Source of the DNA: Moritella sp. F3
GTDB lineage: Bacteria; Pseudomonadota; Gammaproteobacteria; Enterobacterales; Moritellaceae
Length of the DNA: 64,000 bases
Reading direction: 5' to 3'
Assembly (NCBI RefSeq): GCF_015082335.1
Contig: NZ_BLRL01000008.1
Coordinates: 62,001 to 126,000 of the forward strand
Shown piece after piece: positions 28,918 through 35,760 of the stretch. How positions within the stretch are numbered: the stretch's first letter is position 1; the number at the start of each line of letters is the position of its first letter. The notes below the pieces were generated by a model. That model did not search any database and was not told where the DNA came from. It saw nothing but the letters and a program-made list of their open reading frames with translations. Made by a program: the position numbers and the translations under genes.

Positions 28918-29154
28918 CAGATCTGTGTAGTTACTTTTTTGATATAGTTTATTATTATCGATATAAATAATTCATCGTCAAATGCAATAATTCTCCTGCC
29001 AATTTAAACATATTTTTATACATATTTATATCTTGCGGCCTTGTTTTCGATTAAAATAAAGTTTAAACGGCGGTTGTTTGAGTTTTGCCACATTTTTTGC
29101 TACTCTTTTAACCGATTTTTTATCACTTGGTTCATTATGGCTTTAACTAATGAC

Positions 29155-29212
29155 CCTTTCGTTTTTACTTTTCGATTAAAAAGTATTGCAGGATATATGC
29201 TCAGCATAATTT
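29155..29212 (+). promoter_or_regulatory. Conserved leader of the second BCCT gene with two inverted repeats
   Basis: The stretch repeats the leader of the first BCCT gene. Inverted repeat 1 is ACTTTT (29167-29172) / AAAAGT (29179-29184). Inverted repeat 2 is TATGCT (29196-29201), one C, AGCATA (29203-29208), again ending 4 nt before the ATG. The arms are kept although the centre changed from TA to C. The region 28918-29154 is otherwise AT-rich without a gene. Confidence 0.6.
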
Positions 29213-30829
29213 ATGGATAGCTCGTTAAACAAAAATAGTTCGTTAAATAAAAATAGTTCGTTAAATAAATATAGTATTGAAACCACTGATTACCAAGTTG
29301 GTCAAGATAATGTACAAAAATGGGGTTTCGATATACACAACCCTGTGTTCGGCATTAGCGCCGGCCTTATTATCTTTTTCCTCTCAGCACTCCTCCTCGT
29401 AGACCCAGCTACCGCAAAAGAAACATTAAACACTATTAAAAATGGCATTTTAGCTGATTTCGATAGCTTCTTTATGTGGTCAACTAATTTCTTCGTCTTT
29501 TTTATTGCCGTATTAATCGTATCACCGCTTGGTAAGATCCGTATTGGTGGTAAAGAAGCAAAATCTGAACATTCAACGATCTCGTGGCTAGCAATGTTAT
29601 TTGCTGGTGGTATGGGTATCGGTCTGCTGTTCTGGGGTGTTGCTGAACCAACGGCTTATTTCACTAATTGGTGGGGAACGCCATTTAATGTTGAACCGTT
29701 AACTGCTGAAGCAAAGTCATTAGCACTTGCTGCAACGATTTATAACTGGGGTATCCACGGTTGGGCTATCTACGGTATTGTCGCGCTTGCGTTGGCTTTC
29801 TTTGCTTATAATAAAGGTCTTCCTCTTTCAATCCGCTCTGTTTTCTACCCGATTATTGGTGATAGAGCTTGGGGCTGGGCTGGTCACGTTGTCGATATCT
29901 TAGCTGTACTTGCGACGCTATTTGGTCTTGCGACATCGCTAGGTCTTGGTGCACAGCAAGCGACGAGTGGTATCAACCATGTATTTGGCACCGATGGTGG
30001 CATTGGCATGCAACTGGTCGTGATTGCCTTTGTAACCTTAATTGCAATCTTCTCGGTTATCCGTGGTATCGATGGCGGCGTTAAAGTATTGAGTAATATC
30101 AATATGGTGTTTGCTTTTGCACTATTGATTTTTGTTCTGATCATTGGTTTTGATGTTGTTACTGTTGCAATCCCTGAAACTTTAATTGCTTATGGCCAAA
30201 ACTTTATTGGTTTAAGTAATCCACATGGTCGTGATGACACTGCTTGGATGCAAGGTTGGACGGTATTTTACTGGGCTTGGTGGATTTCATGGTCACCATT
30301 CGTAGGCATGTTCATTGCGCGTATCTCTAAAGGTCGTACTGTACGTGAATTCTTGTCTGCTGTTGTCTTTGTTCCAACGTTAGTGACGTTAGTTTGGATG
30401 GCTACATTTGGTGGTATTGCTATCGATCAAGTCGTGAATAAAGTGGGTGAATTGGGCGCGAACGGCTTAACTGATTTATCATTATCTTTATTCCATGTGT
30501 ACGATGCACTGCCGTATGGTGATGTGTTATCAATATTGTCGATTATCTTAGTATTAATCTTCTTCATTACATCATCAGATTCAGGTTCACTTGTAATCGA
30601 CAGCATCACGTCTGGCGGTAAGATTGATGCGCCTGTACCACAGCGTATATTCTGGGCTGTAGTAGAGGGAACTATTGCTGGTGTTATGTTATGGATTGGT
30701 GGTTCTGAAGCACTGCAAGCGTTGCAAGCGGGTGTGACTATTACCGCATTACCGTTTACGTTTGTATTGCTGCTGATGTGTGTGAGCTTAATTAAAGGCT
30801 TGAACTCAGAGCGCCATTTATACAAGTAA
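29213..30829 (+). CDS. BCCT family betaine/choline/carnitine-type transporter, copy 2
   Basis: A 538-residue carrier, a close paralogue of the copy at 24402 along its whole length. All aromatic substrate-site residues are canonical: the TM4 box NWGIHGWAIY and WAWWISWSPF (Trp354, Trp356, Trp357, Trp360), as in glycine betaine carriers. The N terminus contains a threefold hexapeptide repeat (SSLNKN) encoded by three 18-bp units. Its own leader and terminator match those of copy 1. Likely a sodium- or proton-coupled uptake system for betaine or a related quaternary amine in osmoprotection or nutrition. Confidence 0.92.
   Translation: MDSSLNKNSSLNKNSSLNKYSIETTDYQVGQDNVQKWGFDIHNPVFGISAGLIIFFLSALLLVDPATAKETLNTIKNGILADFDSFFMWSTNFFVFFIAVLIVSPLGKIRIGGKEAKSEHSTISWLAMLFAGGMGIGLLFWGVAEPTAYFTNWWGTPFNVEPLTAEAKSLALAATIYNWGIHGWAIYGIVALALAFFAYNKGLPLSIRSVFYPIIGDRAWGWAGHVVDILAVLATLFGLATSLGLGAQQATSGINHVFGTDGGIGMQLVVIAFVTLIAIFSVIRGIDGGVKVLSNINMVFAFALLIFVLIIGFDVVTVAIPETLIAYGQNFIGLSNPHGRDDTAWMQGWTVFYWAWWISWSPFVGMFIARISKGRTVREFLSAVVFVPTLVTLVWMATFGGIAIDQVVNKVGELGANGLTDLSLSLFHVYDALPYGDVLSILSIILVLIFFITSSDSGSLVIDSITSGGKIDAPVPQRIFWAVVEGTIAGVMLWIGGSEALQALQAGVTITALPFTFVLLLMCVSLIKGLNSERHLYK
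29219..29272 (+). repeat. Three tandem 18-bp units in the 5' end of BCCT copy 2
   Basis: Units 29219-29236, 29237-29254 and 29255-29272 encode SSLNKN, SSLNKN and SSLNKY. They differ by a few bases. In-frame slippage would change the length of the cytoplasmic tail by six residues per unit. Confidence 0.85.
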
Positions 30830-30874
30830 TGATTTAGCGTTAATTAAGCATAAAGCTTAATAGGATAAATGCCG

Positions 30875-30907
30875 ACGGCCTCAAATGTATATTTGAGGCC
30901 GTTTTTT
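30875..30907 (+). terminator. Terminator of BCCT copy 2
   Basis: Stem ACGGCCTCAAA (30875-30885) / TTTGAGGCCGT (30892-30902) followed by a six-T run. The stem is identical to that after BCCT copy 1; the loop differs by one base. Confidence 0.92.
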
Positions 30908-31011
30908 GTTTTAGGCAGATCGCAAAAATTAGACCTTGTAATGTAAACAGGCGCTATTACGTTATATTTTAGATTGAGGATTATTTATTTTAAGCGTATC
31001 AGGAGCTAAAG

Positions 31012-31287
31012 ATGAAAAAAGTTATTCTAAAAGGATTTATTATAGTCCCAACTGCGGACTTGTCTGCAGTGAAGAAAGCACTTATTAGTCATAAAGAACT
31101 GACACGTAATGAACCGGGTTGTTTAATGTTTAATGTCACGCCGTCAGAGATTAATCTTAATCGTTTTGAAGTATATGAAGAATTTATTAATAAAGCGGCT
31201 TTTGAACAACACCAAGCCCGAGTTAAAGGCTCTGCTTGGGCTAAAGCGACAGTCAATGTACAAAGGCATTATGAAATTTTAGAGTAA
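31012..31287 (+). CDS. ABM-domain protein, putative quinol monooxygenase
   Basis: A 91-residue single ABM domain (dimeric alpha-beta barrel). Its core is ILKGFIIVPTADLSAVKKALISHKELTRNEPGCLMFNV, then EVYEEFINKAAFEQHQ. It follows the pattern of small YgiN-like proteins, possibly acting on quinols or reactive aldehydes; the substrate is unknown. ATG at 31012 follows a perfect AGGAG. It has its own space between the BCCT terminator and the LysE gene and is not closely similar to the ABM protein at 19484. Confidence 0.82.
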   Translation: MKKVILKGFIIVPTADLSAVKKALISHKELTRNEPGCLMFNVTPSEINLNRFEVYEEFINKAAFEQHQARVKGSAWAKATVNVQRHYEILE

Positions 31288-31490
31288 GTCTAATGGACTG
31301 AAAATAGCTGATGTTAAAGTTGGTGGTGTTGTAATTAAAATAGGATTTGTGCACGTTTTTGAATATTAATTATGCTTAATCATAATTGATTCTTTGAGAC
31401 TGTGGGAGTCGCTATGCTACAGTTCACTTATATACAATTCGTTATTAAACTTAGTTGTTAAGCTTGGTTATTATTTAGAGAGAGTTATTG

Positions 31491-32120
31491 ATGTCCTTTG
31501 AGTCTGCTGTTACATTTTTTATCGCGATATTTATTTTTGGTATTACGCCAGGGCCAGGTGTATTTGCCATTTTGGCTCGTGCAATGGTTGAAGGTCCTAA
31601 AAAATGTATCATGTTGGCAATGGGCATGATTGGTAGTGACGTTATTTATTTGATTTTAGCGTGTTTTGGTCTTGCAACGATCGCAGAGAATTGGTCTGAA
31701 GTGTTCACGGTGATTCGTTATCTTGGTGCGGCTTATCTGATTTATCTTGGTTATAAAATGATTAAAGCCTTGCCGCAGATTAAGAGTGATATTCAAGCTG
31801 AAGCAGATGCGCAAAAAGAAGGTGCTATGTTGGCAAGTTTTACGCAAGGTTTTCTAATTTCAGCATCAAACCCAAAAGTGATCCTGTTTTATATTTCGTT
31901 TTTACCAACGTTCATCGACCTAACTGTTCTTAAAGCGCAAGATATTGCACTTGTATCCGTCTTGTCATCAATTGCGCTAATGTCGGGTTTAATGCTCATT
32001 GCTTTTGGTGCCAGCCGTATGGCGGGGATGTTAAAAACACCGGTAGCACATCAGCGATTAAACCGAGGTGCAGGCAGCATTATGATCGCCGCAGGTGCGT
32101 ATTTGGCGGTGAGTAAATAG
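31491..32120 (+). CDS. LysE/RhtB family amino-acid exporter
   Basis: A 209-residue inner-membrane exporter with about six hydrophobic helices. The family signature FGITPGPGVFAILARAM is at the N terminus and the conserved SASNPKVILFYISFLPTF segment is in the middle. RhtB-type members export homoserine, threonine, leucine or similar amino acids; specificity is not predictable here. The ATG at 31491 is preceded by GAGAGAG; a TTG lies immediately before it in frame. It is convergent with the OYE gene, with a strong hairpin between. Confidence 0.9.
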   Translation: MSFESAVTFFIAIFIFGITPGPGVFAILARAMVEGPKKCIMLAMGMIGSDVIYLILACFGLATIAENWSEVFTVIRYLGAAYLIYLGYKMIKALPQIKSDIQAEADAQKEGAMLASFTQGFLISASNPKVILFYISFLPTFIDLTVLKAQDIALVSVLSSIALMSGLMLIAFGASRMAGMLKTPVAHQRLNRGAGSIMIAAGAYLAVSK

Positions 32121-32146
32121 TATTTCATCTGTATTGAAAACAAAAT

Positions 32147-32176
32147 AAAGGCTTACCTCGGTAAGCCTTTATTTTT
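32147..32176. terminator. Terminator between the LysE gene and the OYE gene
   Basis: A 10-bp perfect stem AAAGGCTTAC (32147-32156) / GTAAGCCTTT (32161-32170) closed by a CTCG tetraloop, then ATTTTT. The minus side also has a T-rich tail, so it probably serves both convergent genes. Confidence 0.88.
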
Positions 32177-32190
32177 ATTATAGGTTTTGA

Positions 32191-33291
32191 TTAATTTGAT
32201 TTCGTATAAGTTGGATAGTCAATATAACCAGCGCCATTCCCGCCAAACAGCGTGGCGCCATCAAGATCTGCTAGTGCGTAACTGTGCTGCAAGCGTGATA
32301 CTAAGTCTGGGTTTGAGACGAACGGGCGACCGAAAGCAATTAAATCAGCATAACCTTTCGTTAGTACTTCTTCAGCACGCGCTTGTGTGTAACTGCCCGC
32401 GACAATAATCGTATTAGTGAAGATGTTACGTAGTTCAATACGGAAGCTTTCTGGGATCTCTGGGGCATCATCCCAATCAGCTTCAGATAGATGCATGTAA
32501 GCGATGTCGCGTGCTTGTAGTTCTTTTGCCGCTTGAAGAATCGTGGGTACAATCTCTGGGCAGTTCATGTCTTTGAAGGTAATGAAGGGAGCAAGGCGCA
32601 CGCCGACTTTATCAGCGCCAATTGCAGCTATCACAGCATCCACCACTTCTAATAGAAAGCGAATGCGGTTGCTACTTGTGCCACCATATTGATCTGTGCG
32701 TTTGTTTGAGTTTGTACGTAGGAACTGATCGATAAGGTAGCCATTGCCACCGTGGATCTCGATACCATCAAAGCCAGCTTCTATGGCTCGCGTCGCTGAA
32801 TTAGCGAAGTCGTTAATAACGCGATCTATATCTGTTTGCGTCATTTCTCGCGGTTGAATGCAGTCAACCATATTGCCATTACCTTGCTCGTCAGATATCC
32901 ATACTTGAGTTTCTACAGGAGCCAATGCTGACGGTGCAATCGGTAGTTCACCTTGTTGAAATGTTGGATGAGAAACGCGGCCAACATGCCACAATTGACA
33001 GAACATGGCTGCGTCTTGCTCATGGACTGCGCGGGTGATTGGTTGCCAGCCATTAACGTGTTCATCGGTATAAACGCCAGGCGTGAATGAGTAACCTTGT
33101 GAATCATCAGAAATTTGCGTGGCTTCAGAAATGATTAATCCGGCGTTAGCACGTTGCTTATAATAAGTCGCCATCAACTCATTTGGTACATTGCCAGGTT
33201 GGCTAGTGCGTGCTCGGGTCATTGGTGCCATTACGACACGATTTTTTAGGTCTAATTGTTTTAGTGTCGTGCTTTGGAATAATTTACTCAT
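32191..33291 (-). CDS. Old yellow enzyme family flavin oxidoreductase (alkene reductase, NemA-like)
   Basis: A 366-residue FMN-dependent reductase of activated alkenes, nitro compounds or N-ethylmaleimide. The NemA-type features are NRVVMAPMTRARTSQPGNVPNELMATYY at the N terminus, GFDGIEIHGGNGYLIDQFLR with the substrate-binding HGGN, and RTDQYGG. It is in one transcript behind the MFS pump gene (15 bp apart) and divergent from a LysR regulator, so detoxification of electrophiles under LysR control is plausible. The length and conserved motifs are complete. Confidence 0.93.
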   Translation of the reverse strand: MSKLFQSTTLKQLDLKNRVVMAPMTRARTSQPGNVPNELMATYYKQRANAGLIISEATQISDDSQGYSFTPGVYTDEHVNGWQPITRAVHEQDAAMFCQLWHVGRVSHPTFQQGELPIAPSALAPVETQVWISDEQGNGNMVDCIQPREMTQTDIDRVINDFANSATRAIEAGFDGIEIHGGNGYLIDQFLRTNSNKRTDQYGGTSSNRIRFLLEVVDAVIAAIGADKVGVRLAPFITFKDMNCPEIVPTILQAAKELQARDIAYMHLSEADWDDAPEIPESFRIELRNIFTNTIIVAGSYTQARAEEVLTKGYADLIAFGRPFVSNPDLVSRLQHSYALADLDGATLFGGNGAGYIDYPTYTKSN

Positions 33292-33306
33292 GATGCTTAC
33301 CTTATT

Positions 33307-34470
33307 TTAGCCGTTTAATGTGGATTTGTTTACTTTAGTGATGAACAGTAAGCCAATCACGGGAACGATGATGGCAGCGTAAGGGATCATGCTCGCCCCC
33401 ATACTGCTATCAAGCACGATACCGCCAAGGATGCCGCCGAATGCGTTGGCCAAATTGAATGCCGAGATATTTGCTGTGGCCGCTAACTCTTGACCTTCGC
33501 CGCCGTGATTCATGACTCGAAGTTGCATTGCAGGTACATTGGCAAACGATGCTATGCCGAATATAAATGCGGCGATGACAAAAAGTATTTCGTTATCAAT
33601 AACTAAACCGACTAATACTAATGAAAGGATCATAGCTATGGCCCAGAATAGCGATGCTTTGTTGAGATTTTTGTCTGCTGAACGGCTACCTAGGGTGTTA
33701 CCTATGATGAGACCGAGACCGACAATCACTAAGATCCAAGTAACCGCATCTTCGCCATAACCGGTAATGTGCATCGCGATAGGTGCAATATATCCGTATA
33801 GCGTCATGAAACCCGACCATGCAAAAGCAGTGATCGCTAAACTCATTAATAACATGGGATTTTTGAATGCCATAAGCTGGGCTTTAATATTCTTAGCTTC
33901 GCCATGACCAGTTGATTTGATCGACATTAGAATGAAAACCATGGCCACTGCACCGAATGCAGCAACTGTCAGAAACGTGTTGTGCCAGCCGAACTGCAAG
34001 CTGATCCAAGTACCTGCTGGCACGCCGAGTACATTGGCCAGCGTTAGACCTGCAAACATTTGACCTACAGCGCGACCAGCCATTTTTTCTGATACCAGGT
34101 TTGTTGCTACAACCGCACCAATGCCATAAAATGGACCCTGTACCAGTCCGGCAATGACACGGCTCACTAATAATAATTCGTAGGTTGGTGCCAAAGCAGA
34201 CAGTATATTACCGAGGATAAACAGCACCATTAACCCAGTCAGTACCGCTTTTTTATTAAAACGCGCTAAATATATCGTTAAGATCGGCCCGCCAATGACA
34301 ATGGCTAACGCATAAGCACTGATTAAGTAACCAGCCTGACCCTCTGTTATGGAAAGTGATACTGCTATTTGCGGTAGAATACCGGCGATAACAAACTCTG
34401 CGGTGCCAATCGCAAATGCGGCGAGTGTCAATATCCAAACCTGGAAAGGCATTTTTTCTTTTTCAATCAT
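33307..34470 (-). CDS. MFS transporter, DHA1-type efflux pump (AraJ/YdhP-like)
   Basis: A 387-residue, 12-helix inner-membrane carrier of the DHA1 drug-efflux group. The N terminus ALAAFAIGTAEFVIAGILPQIA matches the AraJ/YdhP/YdeA cluster, and the motif ARFNKKAVL lies in the first cytoplasmic loop. The GxxxGPxxG-type motif C reads AGLVQGPFYGIGA. It is the first gene of a two-gene operon with the OYE enzyme and is divergent from the LysR gene. The exported compound is unknown. Confidence 0.9.
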   Translation of the reverse strand: MIEKEKMPFQVWILTLAAFAIGTAEFVIAGILPQIAVSLSITEGQAGYLISAYALAIVIGGPILTIYLARFNKKAVLTGLMVLFILGNILSALAPTYELLLVSRVIAGLVQGPFYGIGAVVATNLVSEKMAGRAVGQMFAGLTLANVLGVPAGTWISLQFGWHNTFLTVAAFGAVAMVFILMSIKSTGHGEAKNIKAQLMAFKNPMLLMSLAITAFAWSGFMTLYGYIAPIAMHITGYGEDAVTWILVIVGLGLIIGNTLGSRSADKNLNKASLFWAIAMILSLVLVGLVIDNEILFVIAAFIFGIASFANVPAMQLRVMNHGGEGQELAATANISAFNLANAFGGILGGIVLDSSMGASMIPYAAIIVPVIGLLFITKVNKSTLNG

Positions 34471-34552
34471 CGTGGTTATCTCTGTTTATAATATGCTGGT
34501 TATTATATTCATTCGATTTATTTTGATAATTGAGTAAAATACGAAATCATTA

Positions 34553-34567
34553 TTCGGATAAGCCGAA
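34553..34567 (+). promoter_or_regulatory. Inverted repeat in the MFS/LysR intergenic region, possible LysR site
   Basis: TTCGG (34553-34557) and CCGAA (34563-34567) are separated by 5 bp, 14 bp before the LysR start and 82 bp upstream of the divergent MFS start. A dyad near the regulator's own start fits LysR autoregulation, but the motif is short. Confidence 0.35.
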
Positions 34568-34581
34568 CAATAGGAGAGGGT

Positions 34582-35505
34582 ATGGATAAATTTTCTGATA
34601 TGACTATGTTTGTCAGCATTGTTAAACACCAAGGTTTAGCGGCTGCTGGGCGTGACATGGGGCTCTCTCCCGCGACAATGACCGCAAGATTACAAGCATT
34701 AGAAGAAAGATATGCAGTGAAGTTATTGAATCGAAGCACTCGACATATTGCATTAACCGATGCTGGCGAACTTTATTATCAGGCTGCGCTGGAAATAATC
34801 GCTAGTGTTCATGAGACTGAAAACCGCTTACAAAATGTGGTCGAAGACGTTAAGGGCTCACTCAAAGTGTCGGCGCCAAAGGATATAGGTAAGCAATATA
34901 TTCAGCCTATATTATCCGACTTCTCTAACCGTTATCCCGATGTCGTGCCTTATTTATACCTCAATGATCGGATATCAAATATTGCTGAATCAGGGATTGA
35001 TATCGTTATTCGTTATGGTGAATTGGCTGATAGTAGTCTTATATCAAGGCGGCTGTCATCAAGTTGGCGAGTATTGTGTGCATCACCGGAATATTTAGCA
35101 AAGCGTGGTGTGCCTTTAACACCTGAAGCGTTAGTTGATCATGATTGCTTAGTTATGTTACGTGGGAACGAAGAGTTAAAAACTTGGCATTTCCAACAAC
35201 AAGAACATAAAACAACAATAACAGTGGCTGCAAAACGGTTGTCTGATGATGGTGAGGTTATTAGGCTGTGGACATTAGCAGGGGCGGGGATAGCACTTAA
35301 ATCCATTGTTGATGTGCAAGATGATATTAATAGTGGGCGCCTTGTGACAGTGCTTGATGGCTATATGAAGAACTTTAATACATCAAGGTCCGTATCGAGT
35401 GCTGACTTAAATGTGATTTATACCAGCAAGCAGTATCAACCAAAACGCATTCGCTTGTTCCTGGATTTTTTGTTTGAGAAATTCAACAATATGACTCAGC
35501 AATGA
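34582..35505 (+). CDS. LysR family transcriptional regulator
   Basis: A 307-residue regulator. The N-terminal winged helix-turn-helix (about 5-62) includes GLAAAGRDMGLSPATMTARLQALEERYAVKLLNRSTRHIALTDAG, and the periplasmic-binding-protein-like effector domain follows. It belongs to the CrgA/DsdC-like branch with a TRH-x-ALTDAG wing. The ATG at 34582 follows GGAGAGGG. Its divergence from the MFS-OYE operon with a 111-bp shared intergenic region makes that operon the likely target; the effector is unknown. Confidence 0.92.
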   Translation: MDKFSDMTMFVSIVKHQGLAAAGRDMGLSPATMTARLQALEERYAVKLLNRSTRHIALTDAGELYYQAALEIIASVHETENRLQNVVEDVKGSLKVSAPKDIGKQYIQPILSDFSNRYPDVVPYLYLNDRISNIAESGIDIVIRYGELADSSLISRRLSSSWRVLCASPEYLAKRGVPLTPEALVDHDCLVMLRGNEELKTWHFQQQEHKTTITVAAKRLSDDGEVIRLWTLAGAGIALKSIVDVQDDINSGRLVTVLDGYMKNFNTSRSVSSADLNVIYTSKQYQPKRIRLFLDFLFEKFNNMTQQ

Positions 35506-35542
35506 AGTTAAATCTATTCATCTATTTGTGATAACAATAGGT

Positions 35543-35571
35543 CGCACCAATGTGGTGCGCTTTATTTGTTT
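35543..35571 (+). terminator. Terminator of the LysR gene
   Basis: Stem CGCACCA (35543-35549) / TGGTGCG (35553-35559) with a 3-nt loop, followed by a T-rich tail (CTTTATTTGTTTT). It lies 38 bp after the LysR stop. Confidence 0.75.
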
Positions 35572-35760
35572 TAGCACTGCTTTAGCACTATTCTTGCGCT
35601 TAAAGCCTTTCTATTTTGGCAATAAAGTCATTCGCTACCCTTGTATTCGAGTATCTGACCTTATTTTCCTGTGATTTTTAATTTGTTACCGCTAAACGTT
35701 AGACTTGGCTGATTTTTTGCTTTATTCCTTGGTATGAACATGCGCAACCAAGGATGATAT

